DNA of 64,000 bases from Heyndrickxia coagulans 36D1 (GCF_000169195.2 NC_016023.1:1922001-1986000), one strand, 5' to 3'. Numbered from the stretch's first letter, positions 8,503-17,596 are shown. Numbers and translations are program-made. The notes: generated by a model not told the origin, from the sequence alone.

Positions 8503-8549
8503 AGGGGCTCCCATCAGCCGTTTCACGACTTTTGGGACAGCCCCTTTTT
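8503..8549 (+). terminator. Terminator after gltP (copy 1)
   Basis: AGGGGCT pairs with AGCCCCT and an inner CCCA/TGGG adds to the stem; TTTTT follows. The same structure is repeated at 31072-31118. Confidence 0.75.
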
Positions 8550-8601
8550 GGGATCGCAAACGTTTTAAAAAACATTCCTGTTTGAAAGGGAATACAAAAA
8601 T

Positions 8602-8655
8602 TTCCATTTGCCGCTGTGAAGTATTATAATGGGGAAGAACTTCAAACCAAGGAGG
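8602..8655 (+). promoter_or_regulatory. Promoter and Shine-Dalgarno of hsdM, shared with the SDR gene
   Basis: A perfect TATAAT (8625-8630) with a weak TTCCAT 17 bp upstream, then AAGGAGG (8649-8655) 7 bp before the hsdM ATG. All of this lies inside the duplicated block; the same elements precede the dehydrogenase gene at 31233. The repeat ends 6 bp before the hsdM start codon. Confidence 0.65.
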
Positions 8656-8662
8656 AAAAAGA

Positions 8663-10192
8663 ATGGTTGAACAGACAACACAAGAGAAAATTAACAGCGT
8701 TTTATGGCAAGCTGCCGATACGTTTAGAGGAAAAATCGATTCATCAACTTATAAAGATTACATATTAACCATGTTGTTCATTAAATATCTGAGTGATACG
8801 TATAAAGAGAAATTAGAAGAATATACAAAGCGCTATAATGGAGATGAACAACGCATTCAACGTGCACTATCGAGAGAACGTTTTGTATTGGACGAAACAT
8901 CAACATTCGATTATTTATATAGCAAAAGAAATGATCCGGAAATTGGAGAGATTATCAACAAAGCATTGGAAAGAATTGAAAATGAAAACGCGGGGAAACT
9001 TCGTGGCGTTTTCCGCAATATTGATTTTAATTCAGAGGCGATTCTAGGGAAAGCAAAAGAGCGGAATGCCATGCTCCGTTCATTATTAGAGGATTTTAAT
9101 CAATTATCTCTAAGACCGTCGCAATTAGGAAATGAAGATATTGTAGGAAATGCTTATCAATATATGATCGGGCTTTTTGCCTCAGATGCGGGGAAAAAGG
9201 GTGGAGAGTTTTACACGCCAGCCGAAGTTTCAGAACTTTTGGCACGATTAGTAAAACCGCAAGAAAACGATCGCATTTATGACCCGACATGTGGTTCAGG
9301 TTCATTACTGATTAAGGTTGCAAAACAAGTGCCAAGCAAAAAAGTGGCGATTTACGGTCAGGAACGGAATGGTGCAACACACTCATTAGCGTTAATGAAT
9401 ATGTATTTGCATGGCATTGATGATGCAAAAATTGAATGGGGAGATACATTAGCGAATCCACTGCACTTGGAAGATGGCAAGTTAATGAAGTTCCAAGTCA
9501 TTGTAGCGAATCCCCCATTTTCATTAGACAAATGGGCCATGGGATTTGCCGGTGAAGGAAACACAGATAAAAAATTTAAAATGGAAGCAAGTCTTGACCC
9601 ATATAGAAGATTTGAATGGGGCGTTCCGCCAAGTTCAAAAGGGGACTATGCGTTCGTTCAACATATGCTGTATTCATTAGCGGAAAACGGAAGAATGGCG
9701 ACGATCCTGCCTCATGGTGTTCTTTTCAGAGGAGCGAGTGAAGCGAAAATTCGTAAGCAAATTATTGAGTTGAATTTGCTGGATGCTGTCATCGGGCTTC
9801 CGGAAGGTTTATTCTACGGTACCGGAATCCCAGCTTGTATCATGGTATTTCGAAAAGACCGTACACGAAAAGACGTGCTATTTATTGATGCTTCTGGTGA
9901 AGAACATTATGAAAAAGGCAAAAACCAAAACAAATTAAGAGAACAAGATATCGAAAAAATTGTAGAAACATATGAAAAACGGGAAACGATTGATAAATAC
10001 TCTTATGTTGCCACTATTGATGAGATTCGGGAAAACGACTATAACTTAAACATCCCACGTTACGTCGATACATTCGAAGAAGAAGAACCGGTTGATATGG
10101 AAGCGGTGAAAGAAAATATCGCCAATATTAAGAAAGAGCTTAAAGAAGTAGAAGCACAAATGGAAAAGTATTTGAAAGAGTTGGGATTGTAG
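8663..10192 (+). CDS. hsdM: Type I restriction-modification methyltransferase subunit (system 1)
   Basis: A 509-aa HsdM that methylates adenine N6 as part of an M2S complex and forms the M2S core of the restriction enzyme. An N-terminal HsdM_N helical domain is followed by the SAM-binding motif DPTCGSGSLL (motif I) and the catalytic NPPF (motif IV). The C-terminal tail is coiled. HsdS begins 6 bp after the stop. Lower GC than the flanking chromosome fits horizontal origin. It uses a ribosome binding site supplied by the duplicated gltP downstream region. Confidence 0.95.
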   Translation: MVEQTTQEKINSVLWQAADTFRGKIDSSTYKDYILTMLFIKYLSDTYKEKLEEYTKRYNGDEQRIQRALSRERFVLDETSTFDYLYSKRNDPEIGEIINKALERIENENAGKLRGVFRNIDFNSEAILGKAKERNAMLRSLLEDFNQLSLRPSQLGNEDIVGNAYQYMIGLFASDAGKKGGEFYTPAEVSELLARLVKPQENDRIYDPTCGSGSLLIKVAKQVPSKKVAIYGQERNGATHSLALMNMYLHGIDDAKIEWGDTLANPLHLEDGKLMKFQVIVANPPFSLDKWAMGFAGEGNTDKKFKMEASLDPYRRFEWGVPPSSKGDYAFVQHMLYSLAENGRMATILPHGVLFRGASEAKIRKQIIELNLLDAVIGLPEGLFYGTGIPACIMVFRKDRTRKDVLFIDASGEEHYEKGKNQNKLREQDIEKIVETYEKRETIDKYSYVATIDEIRENDYNLNIPRYVDTFEEEEPVDMEAVKENIANIKKELKEVEAQMEKYLKELGL

Positions 10193-10197
10193 GTGGT

Positions 10198-11385
10198 ATG
10201 CAAATGAGTGTTGGCAAGATATTATCCAGAAATGAAAATAAAATTGGTAAAATTACATTTCCCAATGATTGGTCTATATATAAATTGAGTGATATTTTAA
10301 AACTTGTAAAACGACCTATCAAAATGGAAGATCAAAAATTTTATAATTTGGTTACAATTAAAAGAAGATTTGGTGGAATGGTTAAACGAGAAAGGCTTCG
10401 AGGAAATCAAATACAAGTAAAGAGTCAATTTTCCGTTAAATCAGGAGACTTTGTAATCTCTAAAAGACAAATTTCTCATGGAGCATGTGCAATTGTACCT
10501 GAAAAATTGGATGGTTCTATTGTATCAAACGAATATAACATATTAAGAAATAAAGAAAATTTGGATTTGGAGTTTTTTAATTGGTACGTTCAACTTCCTT
10601 TTATGCAAAGGTACTTCTACCTTTCGAGTGACGGAGTTCATATCGAAAAATTGTTATTTAAACTTGAAGATTGGCTACAGCGAAAAGTATGTATACCAGA
10701 AGTAAAGGAACAAAAGAAAATAGCTAAAATTATTTCAACTTGGGACAAGGCAATTGAGCTAAAGGAAAAGCTAATCGAGCAGAAAAAAAAGCAGAAAAAA
10801 GGGTTAATGCAGAAGTTGTTGACGGGTGAAGTGAGATTGCCTGGATTTTATGGAGAGTGGGAGAAAGTAAGTTTTAGTGATATTTTTATAAAAACTAAAG
10901 TAAAGAAACATCAAATAAAAACTAATGAATATCTTGAATCTGGGAAATATCCTGTTGTAGATCAAGGTCAGAAAAAAGTAACTGCGTATTCTAATGATGA
11001 AGAAAAAGTATTTGAGGTTCCAGAAACAGGGGTAATAGTTTTTGGTGATCATACTAGAGAAATTAAATTTATTGACTTTGACTTTATAATTGGTGCAGAT
11101 GGAACACAGGTTTTAATGACAAAAGATGATTATGATGTAAGATTTTATTATTACCATTTACTTATTCAGAAGATACCTAATACAGGTTATAATAGACATT
11201 TTAAATTTTTGAAGGAAATGATATTTAACAAACCTTCATTAAAAGAACAAAAGGCAATTTCAAATTTGCTTAGTACAATTGATAAAGAATTAGATTTATT
11301 GAATGCTGAACTAAGTGCTTTAAATGAACAGAAAAAAGGCCTTATGCAATTACTTCTTACGGGAAAAGTCCGAGTAAAGGTATAA
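10198..11385 (+). CDS. hsdS: Type I restriction specificity subunit (system 1)
   Basis: A 395-aa HsdS with two target-recognition domains, each followed by a conserved helix. The first spacer ends QKKGLMQKLLTGEVRLPGF at about 200-218 and the second QKKGLMQLLLTGKVRVKV at the C terminus. This internal repeat is the usual HsdS pseudo-symmetry. Each TRD sets one half of a bipartite target, which cannot be read from sequence. AT content is higher than in hsdM and hsdR, as is common for exchangeable TRDs. ATG 10198 or 10204 could be the start. Confidence 0.93.
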   Translation: MQMSVGKILSRNENKIGKITFPNDWSIYKLSDILKLVKRPIKMEDQKFYNLVTIKRRFGGMVKRERLRGNQIQVKSQFSVKSGDFVISKRQISHGACAIVPEKLDGSIVSNEYNILRNKENLDLEFFNWYVQLPFMQRYFYLSSDGVHIEKLLFKLEDWLQRKVCIPEVKEQKKIAKIISTWDKAIELKEKLIEQKKKQKKGLMQKLLTGEVRLPGFYGEWEKVSFSDIFIKTKVKKHQIKTNEYLESGKYPVVDQGQKKVTAYSNDEEKVFEVPETGVIVFGDHTREIKFIDFDFIIGADGTQVLMTKDDYDVRFYYYHLLIQKIPNTGYNRHFKFLKEMIFNKPSLKEQKAISNLLSTIDKELDLLNAELSALNEQKKGLMQLLLTGKVRVKV

Positions 11386-11429
11386 CCCCCTTTACTCTTC
11401 CCTTTATTTTTTCAACAGGAGGCGTGAGG

Positions 11430-14400
11430 ATGTCAAGGGAGAAGAGTTATGATGAACGCTATATAAGCCAGGTTCCGGCCATTGAGGTGTTGCAGAAACT
11501 AGGATATCAATACCTATCGCCGGAAGAAGCGGAAAGAATACGAGGAAATCTACATCATGTATTGTTGACAACCGTTTTAGAGGAAAAGCTAAAAGAATTG
11601 AATTCTTATGAGTATCAAGGTCAAATTTATAACTTTAGTGAATCCAATATTCGCCAAGCCATTCGTGATTTAGATGAGCCGCTGACCAATGGATTGGTGA
11701 AAACAAATGAAGTGATTTATGAGACCATCATGAACGGGAGAAGCTATACGGAGTTTTTGCCGGATGGATCAAAAAAATCTTTTACCATTCAATATATCGA
11801 CTGGAATAACATCGAAAATAATGTGTTTCATGTGGTGGAAGAATTTGAAGTAGAGCGCATGGATGGGCGTGGAACTGTACGACCGGATATTGTGCTGTTT
11901 GTGAACGGGATTCCTTTTGCGGTCATTGAATGTAAAAAAGCGTCGATTTCTATGAATCAAGGAATCAGTCAAATGATTCGCAATCAGGGGAAAGATTACG
12001 CCCCACAATTATTTAAGTTTATTCAAATTGTGATGTCCACGAATAAAAATGAAACCAAATACGCAACATGCAATACTCCGAAAAAGTTTTGGTCTGTTTG
12101 GAAAGAAGAAAAAGAGGAATGGCTGCAGAACTGGCTGGATAAAACAATGGAAGGCAGACTGCCAACCATGCAAGATAAGAACATCATTTCACTGTTTCAC
12201 CCCGAGCGTTTGTTAGAGTTAACCCAGTTCTTTACCTTATTTGATAAAGACGTGAAAAAAGTAGCCCGTTATCAACAATACTTTGCCATTAAAGAAATTA
12301 TAAAAACGATTGAAGAACGAGATGAAAACGGCAATCGTCAAAGCGGCGTGATTTGGCACACACAAGGTTCAGGTAAATCACTAACGATGGTGATGTTGGC
12401 CAAGTATATTTTATCTGAGCTGCGAGGTTACAATCCGAAAGTCATTGTTGTAACAGACCGGGTTGAATTGGATAAACAAATACATAAAACATTCAGCCAT
12501 ACAAGATTAAAAGCAAGTCGTGCAATTTCTGGAAGCCATTTGGTAGATTTAATAAATGATAACCATTCTGATATTGTTACGACCTTAGTTCATAAGTTTG
12601 GTACGGCGTCTTCCAAACAAAAGCCAATTGAATCAAGGGATATCTTTGTTTTAGTGGATGAATCACATCGTACACAATATGGCGAGCTTCATCTAAAAAT
12701 GAAGAAAGTATTCCCGAATGCTTGTTATCTCGGCTTTACGGGGACACCATTAATGAAAAAAGAAAAGAACACATTGATCAAATTCGGCAAACTCATTCAT
12801 AAATACACAATTGCCGATGGTGTTCGGGATAAAGCGATCGTTCCCCTTTTATATGAAGGAAAAATGGTGGAACAATCGGTGAATCAAAAGGCGATCGATC
12901 ATCGTTTAGAAATGATTACACGCAATTTGAATGACAAGCAAAAAGAGGAAGTAAAGCAAAGATGGAGTAAATATGAAAAACTTGCTTCTTCGGAACAGAG
13001 AATTTATTTAATTGCGGAAGATATTAACAAACATTTTGTAGAAAACTATAAAACACAGGGAAGCCAATTCAAAGCGATGTTGGCCACCAATAGTAAAATT
13101 GAAGCGATCCGCTATCTTGAGGCTTTCGAGGAACTTAGTGATTTGAATTGTGCCGTTGTCATATCCCCTCCTGATCAACGGGAAGGACATGAAGCAGTCG
13201 ATCAGGAATCGAAAGACAAAGTTCAGCGGTTTTGGAAAAGAATGATGGATCGCTACGGAACGCCTGAAAAATATGAGGATGCGATCAAAGATGAATTCGT
13301 AAATGGCGACGAACTGGATTTGCTGATTGTCGTGGACAAATTGCTGACAGGTTTCGATGCGCCAAGAGCGACGGTGCTTTATGTCGATAAGCCAATGAAA
13401 GAACATACACTGTTACAAGCCATAGCCCGGGTCAATCGTCTTTATGAAGGAAAAGATTATGGATTAATCATTGATTACCGTGGTCTGTTGGACAAATTGG
13501 ATGAAGCGATGCAGATGTATTCTGGAGCAGGGTTGGAAAACTTCGATCCTGAAGATTTAAAAGGAGCCATTTACGATGTGATAAGCATAATCGGATCATT
13601 ACGGCAATATTATTCCGATTTATGGCAAATTTTTGCACCAATCAAGAACAAGAACGATAGAGAAGAGTATGAAGTATGGTTGGAGGACGAGGAGCGCAGA
13701 GAAGAGTTTTATGGCGTTTTAAGCAATTTTGGCAGAAACCTTGGGATTGCGTTAGAATCGGAGAAAATCTATAATACTTTACCACCTGAAGAACTTCAAA
13801 AGTACAAAAAGGATTTCAAGTTTTTCCAAGATTTGCGGAAAAGTGTGAAGCTGCGTTATTCGGATACCATTGACCATAAAGAGTATGAAGCGAAAATGCA
13901 GAAATTAATGGATAACTATATCGCTGCCGAGGAAGTTATCCGCATTACGAATCCTGTAGATATTTTAAACGCAAAAGCTTTTGAAGAGGAGTTGGAGCGT
14001 TTACAGTCAAAGAGAGCCAAAGCGGATGCAATTCGTACTCGTTTAATGAAGAGCGTTCATGCAAAGTGGGATGAAAATCCATCCTACTATAAAAAGTTTT
14101 CTGAGCGCATACAAGAGGCTATTCAAGAATACAAAGATAAACGCATTTCGGAAGCAGAGTATTTAAACCGAATGAAGGACATCATGAATGATTATCGTCG
14201 GGGTGAATCATCAGAAAGATATCCTGAAATAATAAAAGAAAACCGGAATGCACAGGCCTTTTACGGCGTAACGAAAGATATTTTGAGTGAAACAACAGAA
14301 ACTGCCGCAAGTTATGACACGAATACTCTCGGAGATTTAGCCTTAAAAATAGATGAAATCATTCAAGAACACCAAAAAGTCGATTGGCATGATAATGTAG

Positions 14401-14537
14401 AGATTCATAATCGAATTGCCCAAGAGTTGGATGATCTACTCTTTGATTTTAAAGAAAAGCATAATTTGGATATCGACTTTGATACGATTGATAAAATCAT
14501 TGAGCAAATTAAAACGGTTGCTTTAAGACGTTACTGA
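11430..14537 (+). CDS. hsdR: Type I restriction endonuclease/translocase subunit (system 1)
   Basis: A 1035-aa HsdR. The N-terminal PD-(D/E)xK nuclease shows RPDIVLFVNG...AVIECKKA. The SF2 motor has Walker A (TQGSGKS), the DESH box (VLVDESHRTQYG), GFTGTP and motif VI (QAIARVNR). A helical C-terminal region mediates assembly with M2S. ATG 11430 is chosen because AGGAGG lies 8 bp upstream; GTG at 11424 overlaps the ribosome binding site. It lies 44 bp after hsdS in the same operon and appears intact. Confidence 0.95.
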   Translation: MSREKSYDERYISQVPAIEVLQKLGYQYLSPEEAERIRGNLHHVLLTTVLEEKLKELNSYEYQGQIYNFSESNIRQAIRDLDEPLTNGLVKTNEVIYETIMNGRSYTEFLPDGSKKSFTIQYIDWNNIENNVFHVVEEFEVERMDGRGTVRPDIVLFVNGIPFAVIECKKASISMNQGISQMIRNQGKDYAPQLFKFIQIVMSTNKNETKYATCNTPKKFWSVWKEEKEEWLQNWLDKTMEGRLPTMQDKNIISLFHPERLLELTQFFTLFDKDVKKVARYQQYFAIKEIIKTIEERDENGNRQSGVIWHTQGSGKSLTMVMLAKYILSELRGYNPKVIVVTDRVELDKQIHKTFSHTRLKASRAISGSHLVDLINDNHSDIVTTLVHKFGTASSKQKPIESRDIFVLVDESHRTQYGELHLKMKKVFPNACYLGFTGTPLMKKEKNTLIKFGKLIHKYTIADGVRDKAIVPLLYEGKMVEQSVNQKAIDHRLEMITRNLNDKQKEEVKQRWSKYEKLASSEQRIYLIAEDINKHFVENYKTQGSQFKAMLATNSKIEAIRYLEAFEELSDLNCAVVISPPDQREGHEAVDQESKDKVQRFWKRMMDRYGTPEKYEDAIKDEFVNGDELDLLIVVDKLLTGFDAPRATVLYVDKPMKEHTLLQAIARVNRLYEGKDYGLIIDYRGLLDKLDEAMQMYSGAGLENFDPEDLKGAIYDVISIIGSLRQYYSDLWQIFAPIKNKNDREEYEVWLEDEERREEFYGVLSNFGRNLGIALESEKIYNTLPPEELQKYKKDFKFFQDLRKSVKLRYSDTIDHKEYEAKMQKLMDNYIAAEEVIRITNPVDILNAKAFEEELERLQSKRAKADAIRTRLMKSVHAKWDENPSYYKKFSERIQEAIQEYKDKRISEAEYLNRMKDIMNDYRRGESSERYPEIIKENRNAQAFYGVTKDILSETTETAASYDTNTLGDLALKIDEIIQEHQKVDWHDNVEIHNRIAQELDDLLFDFKEKHNLDIDFDTIDKIIEQIKTVALRRY

Positions 14538-14550
14538 GGACGAAACAGCC

Positions 14551-15273
14551 ATGGAAAAACATCAAATCGAGTACGCCAATAAAATCATTGATTTCGTAGT
14601 GAAACGTAAAAAAGTAAAAAATGTAAACCTTAATATCAAACCGGATATGACGATTGAAGTCACTGCAAATGACAGAGTGCCGCTAGACTTTATTTGTGAT
14701 TTTGTTAAAACAAAGGGCGCATGGATATTAAAGAATGTCAAGACATTTAAAGATGTTCAGCCATATAGGCAAAGTGAAAGAGAATATGTAAGCGGCGAAA
14801 CCTTTAAGTATTTAGGAAAGCAATATCGCTTACGGGTCATGCAAGAAGAGGAAGAGAAGGTGAAATATTTTCGGGGGTTTATCTATCTTTACGTTACAAA
14901 TACAGAAAATGTTAATCGTAAAGCCAAACTAATTGATGAATGGTATCGTGAAAAAGCTCAAAAAACATTCAATGAATCCCTTGATAAAATGTTTCCATTG
15001 GTTCAAAAATATGGAGTCGAAAAGCCAAATATTGATTTGCGTTCAATGAAAGCACGATGGGGATCAGCTTTAACAGATAAAAAAACAATCTTATTAAACA
15101 CTGAGTTGATAAAAGCTCCAAAATACTGTATCGATTATGTTGTACTGCATGAGTTGATTCATTTTAAATACAACGACCATAGCGACAATTTTTATAAAAT
15201 GCTGTATTCTCTAATGCCCGATTGGGAAAAGAGAAAGGCAATATTGGATGAAGAAGTAGTTAAAGACTTATAG
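14551..15273 (+). CDS. YgjP-like zinc metallopeptidase (DUF45/M48-like)
   Basis: 240 aa with HELIHFKYNDHSDNFY near the C terminus: the HExxH zinc site and a downstream His, as in the YgjP/WLM-type putative metallopeptidases. It starts 13 bp after hsdR, so it is the last gene of the hsd operon. Members of this family are often found next to type I restriction systems, but their role there is not established. No secretion signal. The operon ends at a terminator shortly after. Confidence 0.82.
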   Translation: MEKHQIEYANKIIDFVVKRKKVKNVNLNIKPDMTIEVTANDRVPLDFICDFVKTKGAWILKNVKTFKDVQPYRQSEREYVSGETFKYLGKQYRLRVMQEEEEKVKYFRGFIYLYVTNTENVNRKAKLIDEWYREKAQKTFNESLDKMFPLVQKYGVEKPNIDLRSMKARWGSALTDKKTILLNTELIKAPKYCIDYVVLHELIHFKYNDHSDNFYKMLYSLMPDWEKRKAILDEEVVKDL

Positions 15274-15315
15274 AAGTGAACTACTCGGTATAAAACAACT
15301 AGATAAAACAACAGA

Positions 15316-15361
15316 AGGCAGTTCCGATGTATATTAACTAATTATGGAACTGCCTTTTTTC
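15316..15361 (+). terminator. Terminator of hsd operon 1
   Basis: A perfect 10-bp stem AGGCAGTTCC / GGAACTGCCT followed by TTTTTT. Confidence 0.88.
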
Positions 15362-15411
15362 CGTCATTTAATCATGAATTTTTAGATTACATTATGAGGA
15401 GAGTGTTCTAA

Positions 15412-16236
15412 TTGAAAAAAGTTGTTTTAACTGGTAATGGCTTATATGTTGGTTTAAATAGAGCATTTGCATTACAAAATATTACTCAGACTTTTTACAA
15501 TAAATTAACCCCAGAACATCAAAAGTTTATTCAGCATCACATGGAAAGAATTCAAAAGGATGAGTATATTCAAGTTGATTTTGAAGAGGCTATCGCAAGT
15601 ATAGAGCAAGTTCATGATGCACTAGATAGCTATGTGAATTTTTTAATAAATGAGGAAGAAGGTAAAAAATATCTAGAATCGGAAGGCCTTGACGTTGAAG
15701 AATTACAGAGTCATCTAACTAAAATAAAGGAAATAATCATTTCTTATACTTCTTCAATAGTTGAAATTATAGATGGAAATGTACACTGGGAACAAATAGG
15801 TGATAGACTATCAGGATTCATCAATTGGTTACAAGCAGAGCTTCAAGGTAATGATGAAATTGATTTATTTACTTTGAATTTTGACTTATTATTAGAAACT
15901 ATTTTACTAAGAACTGTTGGAACTGATGAATTTACAGATTTTCATGTTAAACGTGGTAAAACTCCAGATGGTCATGATAAGTTTAACTTTGATCCACAGC
16001 AGACTTTAAATGATTTTGATTATAGAAGAATACGGCTTCACCATTTACATGGTTCTCTTTCATCATTTAAACGGCTTTCTGATGGGAGAATTTTTAAACT
16101 AAGAACTGAGGATATAAGATTATCTGATTTGTATAAAAAGTTAGATGCAAACGAGCTCTTCCCTTCCATAATTACAGGAGGATTTAAGAGTAAGTGTTTT
16201 TTGCAAGAAAAAAGTGCAGAGTATTGCAGTATATAA
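15412..16236 (+). pseudogene. SIR2-like DUF4917 protein, C-terminally truncated by a MITE
   Basis: The first about 262 codons encode a SIR2-like NAD-binding fold of the DUF4917 type: LTGNGLYVGLNR (nucleotide loop), FTLNFDLLLETIL (TxNxD-type motif) and HHLHGSLSSF (HLHG motif). The sequence then runs into a 259-bp inverted-repeat element at 16195, and the last residues before the stop come from that element. SIR2 proteins near restriction systems often deplete NAD+ in phage defence; this role is inferred from context. No continuation of the gene was found downstream. GAGGAGAG lies ahead of the start at 15412 (TTG; the first codons read L/M-K-K-V-V-L). Confidence 0.75.
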
Positions 16237-16453
16237 ATTCGTTTATACCGCATAAAAATTCAATCTGAATTCTCGCTATTAAGGGCTTGACATGGAGCCT
16301 CTGCAGCCATGATTCTTTTGCCAAGCGGCCAGCTGTAACAGATTTGGCAAACCCAAACAGGTTATCATGGCTACCCCTCCATGTAAAGCCCCTCTGCATA
16401 ACCATTTGCATAGAAATTTTGCACATCTCTGCACTTTAATTTTGCAATAAACA
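16195..16453. mobile_element. 259-bp MITE with about 32-bp inverted repeats
   Basis: The left end (TGTTTTTTGCAAG... AAAGTGCAGAG ...) and the reverse complement of the right end (TGTTTATTGCAAA... AAAGTGCAGAG ...) match at about 26 of 32 positions. There is no transposase inside. It interrupts the DUF4917 gene and abuts an IS5-type remnant on the right. Confidence 0.7.
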
Positions 16454-16557
16454 GCAAGGTTTTTTACGTGTTTCCTTTGAAATCCTTACACTTTATATTC
16501 GACAAAAGTAGCCAAAATCCTTGTCAAATCTGGAATTTTTGCTTATTCAGCAAGCCC
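16454..16557 (-). mobile_element. IS5-type end remnant (copy 1)
   Basis: 104 bp almost identical to 23362-23465 and corresponding, in reverse complement, to the left end (58035-58140) of the complete IS at 58035-59702. It ends in the terminal ATTCAGCAAGCCC. No transposase sequence is left. Confidence 0.8.
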
Positions 16558-16902
16558 TATATAAATTTTCAGTAAAAATCGGTGAATATAGTTCTCTTTG
16601 TTTTATATTATCTAATTTATTGATGATGTTGAGAATGATCCATTGGTATCTCCTGGCCAGGCTCTTGTCCTGGAGTTTGATTGATTTCTACAACCGTTTG
16701 TACTAATGCTGTAGCGACAATAACAATAGATATTATCCCAAATTACGAAAGTGCAGCGATTTGATAGCTAAAATCCATACACGTGGAAGTAAATGTAAAA
16801 TATGGAATCCAAATCTATAATTTTGCCGTCGAGTTTTGGGAATCTGCTACTATTACAGAAATTGTTGATTCTTGCTCAATGGGTAGAAAGGAGCGAAGAT
16901 TC
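16558..16902. other. Unassigned DNA between IS remnant and VbhA gene
   Basis: No intact gene. 16733-16822 is a repeat shared with 24636-24724, described separately. The piece 16558-16730 is AT-rich and unassigned. Confidence 0.4.
16733..16822 (+). repeat. 90-bp IS-end repeat, copy 1
   Basis: Matches 24636-24724 with one or two differences over about 90 bp, starting at TCCCAAATTACGAAAGTG and ending AATCTATAATTT. The first 16 bp form an inverted match with 29635-29650 (ACTTTCGTAATCTGGG), so this is probably the left end of an IS whose right end abuts gltP copy 2. Confidence 0.65.
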
Positions 16903-17079
16903 ATGAAATATTCAAAGGAGACATTACAAAAGAAATTTTCGTCTGTAAAAGCTTCACTTGAAATCGAAGGCTTAAAAGTAACAAAAGAAATTGAGGATCT
17001 AGTCATTGCAAAAGCAGCAGGAGAGATTTCTTTTGAACAGTTTAAACGTGAAGCAGTTAGGTTGGCAGGGAAACAGTGA
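16903..17079 (+). CDS. VbhA-type antitoxin domain protein, orphan
   Basis: A 58-aa protein with AAAGGAG upstream of ATG 16903. The pattern SLEIEGLKVTKEIEDLVIAKAAGEISFEQFKREA resembles the antitoxin VbhA domain, in which a small helical protein inhibits the adenylylating Fic toxin VbhT. In complete modules the fic gene follows directly; here only a hairpin and non-coding DNA follow, so this is an orphan antitoxin or part of a lost toxin-antitoxin pair. The family call rests on a short pattern. Confidence 0.6.
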   Translation: MKYSKETLQKKFSSVKASLEIEGLKVTKEIEDLVIAKAAGEISFEQFKREAVRLAGKQ

Positions 17080-17131
17080 ATCGGTATGCTGCCCTTGGCC
17101 TCTGTTTCAATACTGTCTTTTAACCAAAAAA

Positions 17132-17172
17132 AATAATCCACCCTTGAGTTTATAGGCCACGGGTGGATTATT
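17132..17172 (-). terminator. 12-bp hairpin, minus-strand terminator type
   Basis: AATAATCCACCC / GGGTGGATTATT is a perfect 12-bp stem. The A-run just to its left (17125-17133) gives a T-run on the minus strand, so it fits transcription leftwards better than the VbhA direction. Confidence 0.55.
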
Positions 17173-17543
17173 CTGCCTAAAGCCGATCCCCCTTGAAGAT
17201 CGTATCCGTATTATACACGATTACAATTGTATCACGAAATCAATAAAAATATTCTGAAATATCTGCTATTTTATCGTGGTAGAAAAATGCAAGAGCATAA
17301 GGAATTTTTGCCCCCACCGAAGGTGTGGGATCAGGCAGTGCCTGATAAAACGATGGGTACAAAAAAAAGACGATTCGCCCACAAATATCCCATTAAAATC
17401 CCACGTTTAGCCCACTAAAATCCCACAAATAGTCCACGCTTGTCCCACATTTAGTCCACTAATATATCCCCGTAATCTCATCACTATATACTGTTCCGAA
17501 ACTTTTTAACAGAATGAAATATCCCTATCATTCAAATAAATGT
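17173..17543. other. Intergenic DNA upstream of cadC with repeat array
   Basis: No supported gene. Contains the 11-bp tandem repeats described separately (17378-17465) and leads into the cad promoter. A short open frame (17227-17418) runs into the array and has no ribosome binding site. Confidence 0.5.
17378..17465 (+). repeat. Eight 11-bp tandem repeats, iteron-like
   Basis: Eight consecutive 11-bp units, all beginning CCCAY or TCCAC: CCCACAAATAT, CCCATTAAAAT, CCCACGTTTAG, CCCACTAAAAT, CCCACAAATAG, TCCACGCTTGT, CCCACATTTAG, TCCACTAATAT. The 11-bp period is about one helical turn and not a multiple of three, so the array is not protein coding. It resembles iteron arrays that bind replication initiators on theta plasmids, but no rep gene is present here. 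Confidence 0.85.
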
Positions 17544-17596
17544 TTGACTATCAAAAGGAAAGGGGGTACAATATATTCAAATGAACATTTGAATAT
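17544..17596 (+). promoter_or_regulatory. cad promoter and CadC operator
   Basis: TTGACT (17544-17549), exactly 17 bp, then TACAAT (17567-17572). Directly after the -10 is a perfect 10-4-10 palindrome, ATATTCAAAT GAAC ATTTGAATAT (17573-17596), of the CadC/ArsR operator type. CadC bound here would block initiation until Cd, Pb or Zn binds the repressor. Confidence 0.88.

Larger units (their letters stand above)
7081..8656 (+). repeat. 1.58-kb direct repeat, left copy
   Basis: Nearly identical to 29651-31225. By eye the differences are one missing G (8099-8101 region versus 30667-30669) and one C/A change in the terminator loop. It begins 29 bp before gltP and ends just after the AAGGAGG that serves hsdM. 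With its partner it brackets 21 kb of accessory DNA. Confidence 0.95.

Noticed and set aside
17227-17418. 63-codon open frame before cadC
   Set aside because: It runs into the 11-bp repeats and has no start signal.
17378-17465. Possible CRISPR array
   Set aside because: Units are 11 bp with no spacers and there are no cas genes; a simple tandem repeat.
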